Of a stretch of DNA of 64,000 nt, positions 13,076 through 23,194 are shown piece by piece; position 1 is the stretch's first letter; each line of letters starts with the position of its first letter. The notes below the pieces were generated by a model that saw only the letters and a list, made by a program, of their open reading frames with translations, searched no databases and was not told where the DNA came from. The DNA comes from Blattamonas nauphoetae (taxonomy: Eukaryota > Preaxostyla > Oxymonadida): contig JARBJD010000023.1 of assembly GCA_033064195.1 (NCBI GenBank), positions 372,001 through 436,000 of the forward strand, read 5' to 3'. The translations under genes were made by a program, and so were the position numbers.

Positions 13076-13163
13076 ATGTTTTTGGGAGGACTCGAGATGA
13101 AAAAAGTTGTGGTTGAGATCGATGAAAACTGAAGCCGACTGAGAAAAAAGACTAATCTATCTT

Positions 13164-13721
13164 AATTCTCACGAAAAGATGGTCGATAAGATGAAACAAG
13201 GAGAATGAAAACAATGAATTTTGATCAACCCGGAATCTATTTTATCTACGATTCACGATAAAATATGGTCAAAAATGTGAAAACAAGACAAAGAATTGAT
13301 TATTCAAAAGAAAGAAACATGTTAAAGTTGTTTTGAAGCGAGAACATTGCGTTGGATTATGAATCTGCCACAAGGAGCAATTTGTTCACATCAAACACCA
13401 ATTGCAGGAAAACTTGAAAATTGTTTGAAAGAATTTGTGAATGTTCTCCATGAAAAAACGTTTTCTGCAAAATTTCATCAACATTGAATCACAGGTTGTG
13501 AAGAGATGACAAAAACACATGAAAAAAGCGGCCAAAACGAGGTATTTTGAGGTTTTCTCGAGTTCTCGTGGGGATATATTTCATTTTTGTTCTTAGTTTA
13601 GCTAAACTTTCAATCAAATCTTTATGCTTTTTCCAAAAATTTGATCACTTTTGTCGATTTTGCATTCTTCAGTCGGTAGAAAGATTGGATTGAAAAAAGT
13701 TGTGTTCAACAATCCACAACC
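13164..13721 (+). repeat. Left terminal inverted repeat (558 bp)
   Basis: Exact reverse complement of 14502-15059 by reading. It is AT-rich, with an internal palindromic TTTAGCTAAA near 13597-13606. Its inner edge is sharp: after AATCCACAACC at 13711-13721 the two arms diverge at once. Confidence 0.92.
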
Positions 13722-13991
13722 GCTTCGTAGAGTGATGCTTCATTTCGAGATGATGAAGAGTGGTTCGAACTGAATTAGTTTAATCATCTACTGAGATTGT
13801 ATTAGAGTAAAAACGAAACAAAATAAACATCATTTCATTCCACGATTCATCACAAACCTATTTTCAGAAAAGAAGAAGACTGACGAGAGGGATAGAGAAG
13901 CGAATAACAAAAACTGTGGGAAAAGTTTAGGAAGAGTCGTCATCCTTGATCATAATAACCTTTTGGGAAGGTTTTTTGGTTTTGCAGCAGG

Positions 13992-14204
13992 TTATTTGGT
14001 TTCTAAGTCTGTTCGTTGTCGCCTTGGCTCGGGAGGGTTTTTTTGTTTCTTTGTATTGAGGGAGCACGTTTTTTCATGGCGATGGACTCTATAGTAAGTT
14101 GCGAAGGCCTTGTCACAGAATCTGCAAGCTCGTTTTCGTTGTTGATTTGCTTGTCGTGCTTGGGCGAGCCTTGAATTGCACTTGGAGGGTCTAGTCTTTC
14201 TTAC
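13992..14204 (-). other. Element core frame 2 with a C2HC zinc knuckle
   Basis: A 70-codon open minus-strand frame without its own ATG. It contains CRFCDKAFATYYRVHRHEKTC: cysteines three apart, twelve residues, then His, three residues, then Cys, which is the C-x2-C-x12-H-x3-C variant of a classical zinc finger, flanked by Arg/Lys/Gln-rich sequence. This suggests a DNA-binding protein such as the end-binding part of a transposase or a captured host finger. No catalytic domain accompanies it. Confidence 0.5.
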
Positions 14205-14240
14205 TTATCTATGCAACTTGGGCGAGCTGGCGTTCCCCGT

Positions 14241-14387
14241 TTAGACTGGAGGGGGAACCGGAACATCCTCAACTTCAATCTGAATTTCCGGCGTCTTGGT
14301 CGCCTCTGGGGTCGAAGATGGTTGACTGAGGATTTGGAAGAACGAGCGCTCAGGTTCGGACAAAGAGTCAAAATTGTTCGACTGCAT
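14241..14387 (-). other. Element core frame 1 (48-residue N-terminal-type frame)
   Basis: An ATG at 14387 opens a 48-codon minus-strand frame beginning MQSNNFDSLSEPERS, rich in Ser, Glu and Pro and ending VPVPPPV. The composition resembles a disordered N-terminus. It lies just 5' of the zinc-knuckle frame on the same strand; the two could be exons of one gene or separate remnants, which the sequence does not settle. An 11-bp direct repeat (CTTGGGCGAGC, near 14157-14167 and 14217-14227) lies just downstream of this frame, one copy in the gap between the two frames and one inside frame 2. Confidence 0.4.
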
Positions 14388-14501
14388 GATTAGTAAATGA
14401 TTTTAAGCGAATCCATGACCCTTTTTTCTGACAAAACTAGGTTTTGTTCATCCATATGGGCGAGGGGATTTTTTGAGAGAGTCAGTTCCTTCGATGTTTT
14501 T

Positions 14502-15059
14502 GGTTGTGGATTGTTGAACACAACTTTTTTCAATCCAATCTTTCTACCGACTGAAGAATGCAAAATCGACAAAAGTGATCAAATTTTTGGAAAAAGCATA
14601 AAGATTTGATTGAAAGTTTAGCTAAACTAAGAACAAAAATGAAATATATCCCCACGAGAACTCGAGAAAACCTCAAAATACCTCGTTTTGGCCGCTTTTT
14701 TCATGTGTTTTTGTCATCTCTTCACAACCTGTGATTCAATGTTGATGAAATTTTGCAGAAAACGTTTTTTCATGGAGAACATTCACAAATTCTTTCAAAC
14801 AATTTTCAAGTTTTCCTGCAATTGGTGTTTGATGTGAACAAATTGCTCCTTGTGGCAGATTCATAATCCAACGCAATGTTCTCGCTTCAAAACAACTTTA
14901 ACATGTTTCTTTCTTTTGAATAATCAATTCTTTGTCTTGTTTTCACATTTTTGACCATATTTTATCGTGAATCGTAGATAAAATAGATTCCGGGTTGATC
15001 AAAATTCATTGTTTTCATTCTCCTTGTTTCATCTTATCGACCATCTTTTCGTGAGAATT
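14502..15059 (-). repeat. Right terminal inverted repeat (558 bp)
   Basis: Mirror copy of the left arm, ending GTGAGAATT at 15059. The flanking bases (CAAA on the right, CTT before AATT on the left) do not extend the repeat, so the outer edge is well defined. Confidence 0.92.
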
Positions 15060-15261
15060 CAAATTTTTTTGAAGTTTTTTAACAACAAATCTCAAAGCGC
15101 TGTTGATCTCATCCATTTAAGGAAAAAGAGGTGACATTGACTGAATAAGGAGGCTCGGTCAGACCAGTATATGTTTATGTGCTTCATTCGTATTTTTCCG
15201 AACGACTATTTTGGTTACCGATCAATTCAACCGGATCTTCCTTCAGTCATGGGCGGAGGAA

Positions 15262-16720
15262 ATGTTCGCTTTTCTCTCGTTTCTTGCCGAACTTCATTCA
15301 ACCGTTTTCTTCCGAGAGGAATTTGATCGTATGATCTTTTTTAGAATTTGTTTTCCTTTGGTCCATTCCAATTTTCCATCTTTTCATTACTTTTTTTCTT
15401 CACTTATTTTCTTCTCTGTGATTCTTTCTGGATCATTAAGTCTCCTGGAAGAAGAGGTGGGTGCAAGGTCATTTTTATGAGACAGAGAGAAAACAAGGGA
15501 CATGGGGCTACGAAAGTCCTCTAGTTTATGCAAATCCTTCCGCAGCCCGTGGCGTCATCACAAAAGGAGATATGAGGAACTTTCAGTTGACAGCAGATAT
15601 TGGACAAACTATCTCAACACGAAATAAACCATTTATTCTCTCTTACACCTTGATGCTCTTCCCTGATCTCATCCGAAGTACGACTGCCTCAATAAAACTC
15701 TACCCTGAAGGAATTGATATCAATAATGTTACTCTCGATACACCATACATCTTCGAGTTTGGACCTCAAATTGAAAAACGGCAAGCACACACCCAGATTA
15801 AGTTCGTCAGAGGAAAACAAGAGTACAACATGATTAAGCGGTACCCGTGCAAAAACGACAAAAATACTCATCTCTACACCTTTATTCTCTATCCTGACCA
15901 TACATTTGAATTCCACGTCGACGACTATCTTGAAACACAAGGCAAAATTGAGGATTACTGGAAATGCTTCGTACCTCGTGATGTATGCTCTCTTTTTCCG
16001 TTATTTTCCTAAAACCTGAAGTTTGAAATACCAGAGGCTACAAAACCAACAGATTGGGTTGATGACGAGTTTATCCCTGATTTAACGGACAAGAAACCGG
16101 AAGATTGGGACCAACCAGCCACAATCCCCGATCCAACCTCAAAACAACCAGATGACTGGAATGAAGAGGTCGATGGTGAGTGGATTCCATCTGAAATTTC
16201 CAACCCACGTCATCGTGGGATCTGGAAACCTCGAATGTTGCCCAACCCAGACTACAAGGGCGAGTGGATTGCCCCGCGGAAAGTTAACCCCGCCTGGGAG
16301 GAGGAAGCGCATGAATATGAGATAGATGATATTCGATATGTCGGAATCAATACATATCAGCGATCATCGGGTACTCTGTTTGACAATCTCTTTATTGGAG
16401 ACGATATCAACGAATACCGTGCATTTATCCAAACCACATGGTATCCACAATATAGGAAAGAGATAGAAGGAACAGGTATTGATGAGTTGGAGGAAGAACT
16501 TGATTTGATGGACATTGAGCTTGATGAAGATGAAGAACCAGAAATGGAGGAAGATGAAGAGGATGACGAGGAGAAAAGGAAGCGTAGATTTAAGGAAGAT
16601 GCGGAAAGGAGGAAGAGGGAAAGAGAAGAAGATCGTGAATATTCACGATCAATGAGGAAAAAGCAGTACGATTTTCCAGATTATGAGGAAGAAGATGACG
16701 ACGATGATCGTGATCTTTAG
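15262..16720 (+). CDS. CALR: Calreticulin, ER lectin chaperone
   Basis: Three exons. Exon 1 gives a signal peptide (MFAFLSFLAELHS) and TVFFREEFD, as at the mature calreticulin N-terminus; after a roughly 100-nt intron starting GTATGA comes SWKKRWVQGHFYETE. The globular lectin domain is followed by an intron after FVPRD and the proline-rich P-domain arm with tandem KPEDWD / QPDDWNEEVDGEWIP and GIWKPRMLPNPDYKGEW units. The C-terminus is a long Glu/Asp-rich calcium-binding tail with no membrane helix, so calreticulin rather than calnexin. It ends DDRDL, not KDEL or HDEL. It folds glycoproteins and buffers calcium in the ER lumen. Start chosen for the signal peptide. Confidence 0.92.
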
Positions 16721-16912
16721 TGTTTTCGCGTCTTACAACCTGTTTGTTTCACCATTTCACAGATTCTCGCAAGAATAAACACTTTCTGGCGATCCCAATT
16801 TTGGACACCGCTGTGGATTGAGGGATGATTCTAGTGGATTTGGTCCCAATATTTCAAAATTCATGGAATTCTCGTGAAGCGGACTCCAACATCAAATCAA
16901 GTCATCATAAGC

Positions 16913-17317
16913 TTAATCTTTTTTGGCAGGTGCTTGCTTTTTGCCATTTTTGCGTGCGATGGCGCGAAGAAGGATGTATGCACGTTTTTGGGAAAGTTTG
17001 ATGGTTGTCTTATCAGCACCATAAGTTTTGAGGTGGTTGCGGAGGTGAGCGTATGCTTTTTTGTCGTTGTGAATGTTAGTCGAGGCCCACTTCTTGGCGG
17101 GTTTGCAGCATGCTCCACGGCGGGTGGTGGAAACAGAAATGGTTTTTCCGTTTGGTGCGATGGAAACATCAACAGTTTTCTTGTTGAGGATGGGTGTGAA
17201 GCGAACAGAATTAACATTCATGACGTTGCCACGTTCCTTGGAGAGAACAATACCATCACGCTTGACGATGTTAACATTGTGACCTTGAGTCAGAGCCCAT
17301 GAAAGATTGCGGGACAT
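16913..17317 (-). CDS. RPL28: 60S ribosomal protein eL28
   Basis: One exon, 134 residues, the usual size for the family. It begins MSRNLSWALTQ, matching the eL28 start, continues through NSVRFTPILNKKTVDV and KPAKKWASTNI, and ends in a basic tail (ARKNGKKQAPAKKD). It is a cytosolic large-subunit protein specific to eukaryotes. It runs convergent with calreticulin (192 bp between ends) and divergent from SF3B5 (207 bp between starts). No intron was seen, unlike most neighbours. Confidence 0.93.
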   Translation of the reverse strand: MSRNLSWALTQGHNVNIVKRDGIVLSKERGNVMNVNSVRFTPILNKKTVDVSIAPNGKTISVSTTRRGACCKPAKKWASTNIHNDKKAYAHLRNHLKTYGADKTTIKLSQKRAYILLRAIARKNGKKQAPAKKD

Positions 17318-17524
17318 CTACAGTTTGGGGCGAGAAAAATGACGCGAGAATGATGGGAGAGAAAAGAGATGAAAATGGGGATATAATCCGGCAAAACTTA
17401 AAAAAGAGTCAATAATATCACATTTTTCACCAAAAATTACACAAAAGATCTTCATACTGCCGAAAATCCAGTGATCTTTAATCCCAACGCGGCAGTCACC
17501 CACATCGAACTTACTCATTTATCA
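17318..17524. promoter_or_regulatory. Shared upstream region of eL28 and SF3B5
   Basis: The two start codons face away from each other across 207 bp, so both promoters must lie here unless they extend into coding sequence. The minus strand is open for most of it, but without similarity to anything I know. No TATA or other named element was identified. Confidence 0.4.
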
Positions 17525-17859
17525 ATGTCTTGGATATCGAGTCAAGGAGACTATCTCCAACAGAAATATAGCGGTACAGGTAATTCTGATACAACCAAGC
17601 AGTATTACATGCCTTTTTTCTGACACTGTTGATTTTTTTCTTCACAGTGAATGGGCAACAGATATCCATCGAGATACCTCAGCTTCAATCGTGGGACATG
17701 AGCACATGCTCCATTTGATCGGTTTCATGGAGAATAAGTCTAACGAACGTGTAAGGACTGAACTACTAGATGTATGATACGCATAGATTTAAGTGTCATC
17801 TTTTTCTCTTGAAATCATAGAAAATGCTCCAACCATGCGGTCCACCACCTAAGAAATGA
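17525..17859 (+). CDS. SF3B5: Splicing factor 3B subunit 5 (SF3b10)
   Basis: Three small exons encode about 79 residues, close to the 86 of the human protein. Exon 1 has DYLQQKYSGTGNSDTTK, exon 2 has HEWATDIHRDT and GHEHMLHLIGF, exon 3 has KMLQPCGPPPKK; all align with the human order (HLQSKYIGTGHADTTK, NQHRD, MLQPCGPP). Introns are 17602-17647 (46 nt) and 17772-17820 (49 nt). The protein is a core part of the SF3b complex of U2 snRNP and helps branch-point recognition in the nucleus. Because each exon is short, the gene is easily missed without splicing. Confidence 0.93.
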
Positions 17860-17929
17860 AGAATTCCATATTCCTTTCCCTATTTTTTCCTTTCATCTTC
17901 ATTCTCAGTTTCTTCGTTTTTCACATTTC

Positions 17930-19010
17930 ACAGAAGCCATTCGCATCATTCCAGTGATTCTGAAGATTGTGGAGGAATGTTGGTTGGCATGACCAGCTGA
18001 CAAGGATCAGGAGAAAGACAAGAAGGAGCTCTCGAAGCAGTTGAAAAGCGAAATGGAAAAGCGAAACCTCAACACTTTCATAGCTCGAAAGAGACTCCTC
18101 CCTTTCTTCGTACCGTCTCTTGCTCTCGAAGCTCACCTCCCACAGCTCGCCATCCGCATGGACTCTGTTTCTCGTGACATTACCAAGTCAGGACACTCTG
18201 CAACAAGCAAGACACTAATCACTACAAGACTCTCCGACGTTAGCGCGTCGGTTGTCATCCAGCTCCAAAAGGAATGCGGATGGACGACGCCAGTTTGATT
18301 GTTAAACAGACGATCGAAGACCAGAAGCCGGGCAAGAACGAGAAAGGCATCAAAGAGAGCCCTCTCGACCAACTACCGTCACCTTATTCGTCCTATCTCC
18401 TTCACCGATCATTTCTGGACATCTTATTCTCAAGGAATGAAGTTCTTGAATGTTCCATGTCAAGAGTCTGACACTCCCGATGTTGTGCTTGACTCTTACC
18501 TCTCATTGTTTACAAAACACCCCAAATCAGCATCCAGAAAGGCGTCTCATCCAACCTGACCCTCCCATCATCGACGGAAAGAGAAGATGGAGATTGTTGA
18601 AGAGAACACAGTTGGAACGATCGCCATCGTGTTCGACCACGCAACAGAGAGGGGATTACAACAGATTATTCACCCCTCTCCACAACGACCAGCCTGGCCT
18701 GATCTTGGAGGGACTTCCGTCTGATGTTGGGGTCATTCGATCTGTCTCTCTCTCAACCCATGACCCGTATATCGAGTCACAGAGTGGAGTTGGGAGTATT
18801 AAAGTTTCCTCTGATGGACATATTTCGAATAATCATCCTTCCGCGTCGAAACACTAACAGATCCGTTTCACCGAAACAACGTGCTCATCTCCACTGATCT
18901 TGATGTCTGGTGAATCGTTCTCTGTTTCAGGACCGATCACTTCTCTGATCTTAAACAACGATTTCAAAGAGCTATTGGATCATTTGTCGCAGTTGATGGA
19001 GGACAGCTGG
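17930..19010 (+). pseudogene. Probable decayed or orphan coding stretch
   Basis: Coding-like sequence on the plus strand moves between frames with no clear GT-AG introns to explain it. Readable pieces include a charged helix (KDKKELSKQLKSEMEKR), LLPFFVPSLALEAHLPQLAIR, SFTDHFWTSYSQGMKFLN, LILEGLPSDVGVIRS and DHFSDLKQRFQRAIGSFVAVD. Codon composition of these pieces is like real genes. I do not recognise the family. It may be a host gene that has lost function, or a fast-evolving gene whose introns I cannot place. Little else is in this stretch. Confidence 0.35.
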
Positions 19011-19028
19011 AGATAGAGTTGTCGATAT

Positions 19029-20637
19029 TCAAAAAAGTGGATCTCTCTCCATCGTTGATAGTGAAGAGACGAGAGCTGAGAAAAGATGAGAAGCAGACAA
19101 GCAAACATCCTGCCCTGTTCCCATCAGATTCTGCAGAAGCACGAACGCCTCGTCTGCTGTCACCTTCACATTCCCTTTCCTCTCGCTCGGCGTGTCTCAT
19201 CGCCCTCCTTCGGGTGCAGTGCCGACTGGCTGAGCACTCCCCATTCTGTCTTCGTCGCGAGCGAACTCCCTCGCTCGAAACGGGTTGAACACGAACAGTA
19301 GCAGCGAATCGAACTGGGAAGGCTGCTGTTGTGTGGCTTGCTGGGCGAAGGAGGGTTGTGTCGGCTGGGCGAGAGGAAGGTCGAAAGGGGAGGCCGGGAG
19401 AGTGTTGGGAGTGGCGAAGGAGAGGATGGGAAGGCGGAGCGAGGAAGAAACAACCATCCCCGCAATTCGGAATGGAATTGACGAACACAGCTGAGACACG
19501 AAACAGAACAGAATCATCGAGCGAGAAGAACAAGACAAGAACGCGCCAACACAAACACTCCACTCGCTCCTCTCGCCGACACCCACACAAACCGCATCTT
19601 CGCGTGCTTCAGCCAGCCTATCCTCAGCTGCTGTCTGGCCTCTTCCTTCTCCTTCGCGGTGTCGGTGCTTCGAACTGTCTTTCTGTCTTCCTCTTCCGAT
19701 TCCGAGTCGTCACGTGTCAGCTCTCGCATCGTTTTTGTGATTGGCACGTTGTCCAGTTCGTCGTCGGAGTCGTCACGAGCGAGTTTCAGTGTGGGTTTCC
19801 GGACGAGGAGAGGGGAGCGACAGAGCGAGGTGAGCGTGTCTCCGAATGATTGGGACGACGAAGAGCGGGGAGAGAAGAGCGGAGAGGGGCGATTCTCTTC
19901 TTCGTCATCGTCCTTGGTGACAAAGTGGAGATGCGACGGACTCAGAAAGAAGTCGAATGAGATGTTCTCGTTTGAGGTGAAACGCCGCGTGGGGGTGTCA
20001 GAGTGCGGGGTGGAGGGCGGGAAGATGGGCGACAGGGAGGAGAGGAGTGTCCTGATCCCTTTGTCTTCGTCTGCGATGATCACAGTCTCTTTGCCTGGCG
20101 AGACGTTCACTGAGAGAGAGGAGAGGAGAGAATGGAGGGATGGAGTGGAAAGCAAACAGTTGCTGAGTGAGGACGGCAGTGTCACGTGGACATAGGAAAC
20201 TGGGTATTTTTGCTCCACGTGCGGGAAAGCACGACGGACCAAGTTGACGAAGCCATTCAGAAACCGTCTCCAGCTGACCCTCCAGCGAGTCTGGGAGAGG
20301 AACGAGGACAAAGGCAGACTGTCGTGTGGGAGCGGAGTCAGACCAGAAACAGCGAAAGTGTTGGTGCTGTCCAAACACGAAGGAATCAACACGCCGAGGG
20401 GATGGAGGTGTTGTGCGGTTGGAAAGCCAAACAGGATGGAGGCCGCATCCTGAGGGAGTGAGGAGAGGAGTGGTGTGAAGGGAGGAATGGGAAGACACCT
20501 CAAGAGAGCCAGAAGAGGGTTTCTGGAGCAGGACGGAAGGAGAGATGGAGTTCACTCAAAGCGAATACGTGAATGTCGCCGGTTGTTTCTTCTCTCGTTC
20601 GTCCTCTTTCTTCACGCCCTCTATCTGTTTCTGTCAT
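19029..20637 (-). CDS. Unrecognised multi-exon protein (orphan)
   Basis: Strong coding pattern on the minus strand. A possible first exon begins with the ATG at 20637 and reads DIHVFALSELHLSFRPAP; the main exon (about 20460-19590) has FLNGFVNLVRRAFPHVEQKY, VSYVHVTLPSSL and VSPGKETVIIADEDKGIRTL, then a Ser/Asp-rich region (RDDSDDELDNVP). Downstream comes a Pro/Gln-rich part (LPLAQPTQPSFAQQATQQQP) and a helical last exon (TADEAFVLLQNLMGTGQD) ending at a TGA at 19029-19031. The join of exon 1 and several splice sites are uncertain. A globular domain plus disordered acidic linker is all I can state; no function is proposed. It diverges from the next gene and their 5' ends seem to overlap. Confidence 0.5.
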
Positions 20638-22881
20638 TCAATGTCCCGTGATCTCTATGCTCTCATCTCTCTTTTTTTTATCTTCCTCATCAGACCGTCA
20701 GCTCGTTTCTTTCTTCCCTCTCCTTGCGTCACTTTCGATGAAAATGCCGAAAACAGGGATGACAGCAGCACTTTGTGGATTCAGCTGCCTCACCTACCCA
20801 ACTCACCCCTCACTCCACACCCATCTCCTCTCCGACTCGCTCACCAGAGCTCGATCAGGAAACAATGCTACCTTCTCGCGCAGCAGCCATTTGTGGGGGC
20901 CTGAGTCCGTGAGTCATTTATCCTCTTCCCTCTCCCACTCGCTCACCCGGACTCGATCAGGAGGCAGCGTGGCCATCTCAGTCTCTCCGACGAACAATGG
21001 GAGGCTCTCCACACCGCAGGCAAGCCACGTCCCTCAAACTTCCGATGCTCCGATCGCCAGCAATCCACAGTCCCCTCCCGCTCGCACTCACCAGTCCATC
21101 CACCCTGACCTTCCCGCGCCACACATTCCCCGCCACAGGTGCTCATCCCGCAAGCACAGTCGCCCCTCTCCGACTTGACTGTCTCGCTGGACGTCAAGCC
21201 ATCCAACTATCCGATGGCTGTCAGCGATGCCATCGACAAGAACGACGGCCTGACTGAGAAAGCCCAGTCGCTCTGGACAATCAAGATCATAGCCAGCGCA
21301 GGGCAAGACAGCACTGGTCCGAAGAAGCCGAACCTCACCATGTCTGTACCATCTCACTCGGATTCAGTAGTCACTCTGCTTCAGAAGAAGCTACATCTTC
21401 CATCCATCTACCGCCTCGGTCTCTACAGAGTTCGCATAGTGTCTTCCATCTCTCCTTCATTCTCCTTCTTGCTTCCCCTTCTGCTCGACACTGGTGTGGC
21501 GAACTGCGGCGAGTCCAGCGCAGACACAACTTGCGGGGTCGGGTGTGATGCCCACTCTCGGCGAGCTATTTCTGCTGTGTCGGAGCAGAAGAAGGGCGGG
21601 CTGGGCGGATGGACAGGCTCGTCCAATCTGGCTCCATCCTCGCCCTCTACCTCATCTCCCCGTCCACATCACACCCATTGTCCAGCGTCTTCTCACCCTC
21701 CAACGACGAGAGTGGTCTCACGTTCCTCTTCTTCTCCGACATCTCCCCCTCCTTCGCTCTCGCTGTCTCATCTTCCCATTCATGTGTTCGATATATCAGC
21801 ACTGAGAACCGATCGGTCTGCGCCAGTTCAACCAGAAGTGTGTCTTCTCCCCCATTCCCCCTCTTCCCCAACACTGTTGACAGACGCGGTGTCGATCCAA
21901 ACCGCGCTGCATCTGGCCCTGTCTCGAAGTCTTCGGCCACAACATTCCCGATGTCCAGCAGAGGAAGCTGAAAGCGACGTTGATGCGGGGTCTCCTCTTT
22001 CTCTTTCCGCTTCCACCACATCCTCCCACTTCGCTTGGGCGACCTGCTCTGCCTCTTCCGCACTTCTGTAGCTGTCTGCACTTTCCGATCGCGCAAAAGC
22101 AGACTAAGAATGATCCGCGTCTCTTCCGGCTGTTTCGGTTTCCTCTTCCTCCGCAGAGGCGTGTTCGGTGTCGTTCTGCTGCGAGTCGTCCGATCAGCCG
22201 GAAACGACGTCAGCTCTAACGTCTGCTCTCCGACCGACGTCGTCCTCCCACTTGTCTCGTCCTCGAACCCAGACCAATCTGACACATTCTCGTCTCCAAC
22301 ATCCCCCCAATCTCCGTACCACGATGACTCTTCTCCACTCCGCTCCAACGAGTCTGACGAGCATCTCAATTTCCACTCCATCGCCTCTTTCAGCAGAACA
22401 AGGTGCACGCTCTCTCTCGATTCACTCTCGTCCTCTCCATCCCCTTCCTTCCATTCTCGTGGTCGCACCTCTTCCGAATCCATCGGCCCCCTGACTGTGC
22501 AGCCTCATCTTTCTCCTCATACACCAATTCTGGCCATGCTTGATGGTAGCCGAGAGAGGAGGGATGGGGGAACGATTCAACCGACGAGCGGTGTTCGCTC
22601 GCCTCCTCTGCTTCTGCCTCTTCCCTCCCTGTTCCTTCATCTTCTCCACACAACTCCTAAATCGATGGAGGCGTGTGGATGTCTGATGGACCCTTTGGAG
22701 TCCCCCAACGATGGCGAGGAATACAATGCTGTGGCTTTCTGTCCATTCAGAATCTTCACACTTTCTGCTGTTCGCCCCAACACTTCTGATGAAGGAGCGT
22801 TCGACCGAGCTGGAGCTGCTCATCCCCGAAGACTCTATCGTCGTCTTCACCAATACTCGACGCACGCTGGGCATCAGCTAA
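20573..22881 (+). CDS. Unrecognised multi-exon protein (orphan), divergent partner
   Basis: Plus-strand coding is clear in at least two places: about 21133-21432 (QSPLSDLTVSLDVKPSNYP, then AQSLWTIKIIASAG and LHLPSIYRLGLYRVRI) and the end, where LLFAPTLLMKERSTELELL and PEDSIVVFTNTRRTLGIS run into a TAA at 22879-22881. Between them lie Ser/Pro-rich stretches open in several frames, so exon limits and the true start are not fixed; 20573 is only the first plausible ATG. The beta-strand-like segments suggest a folded domain interrupted by long disordered loops. I do not recognise the family. Confidence 0.45.
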
Positions 22882-23194
22882 ACCGGGTCGAACATCCCAG
22901 AGCCAGCTGGCCATCTCCCCATGCTTTTGAATCAATCTCATGTCAGATCAATTGTCTAAGAACTTTTCTCTCTCACTTCCTCAATTTCATTTTCTCACAA
23001 TTCAGTTGGGAACAGGTCAAAAAGAGTCGGAATGAAGACAAGTCTGTCTGAGGGACTACAATTTGAGTTAGCTTAAACGAGCAGAAATCAAGAAAACAGT
23101 GAAATGAGAACTAAACAATCATCATAAACATCTTCTTCATCGACAAGACACACAAGATTAAGTTGATTGTGATTGAGTGTTGCGATGCTTTTTG
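22882..23194. other. Intergenic, convergent gene ends
   Basis: Roughly 310 bp between the plus-strand orphan and the end of the minus-strand FOP-like gene. It is AT-rich in its second half and holds no gene-like frame that I can support. Confidence 0.5.

Larger units (their letters stand above)
13164..15059. mobile_element. 1.9-kb DNA element with identical 558-bp terminal inverted repeats
   Basis: The left arm (13164-13721) and right arm (14502-15059) are reverse complements with the same length and, by reading, no difference. Both ends begin AATTCTCACG; since AATT is its own complement, it may be a 4-bp target duplication, leaving 13168-15055 as the element. The 780-bp core holds minus-strand coding-like frames, one with a zinc knuckle. 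No transposase with a catalytic triad, polymerase or capsid frame is visible, so it is probably a non-autonomous member of an unknown TIR family. It sits between the divergent NAPRT and calreticulin starts. Perfect arms mean recent insertion or ongoing arm conversion. Confidence 0.85.

Noticed and set aside
13164-15059. The long inverted arms could suggest a Polinton/Maverick-type element.
   Set aside because: Total length is 1.9 kb and no polymerase, integrase, ATPase or capsid frame is present; only a zinc-knuckle frame is seen, so a plain TIR DNA element fits better.
21647-22483. A 278-codon minus-strand frame, rich in Ser, Glu and Arg.
   Set aside because: The plus strand has better codon pattern at both sides and a clear terminal exon; the minus frame looks like a mirror of Ser-rich plus-strand coding.
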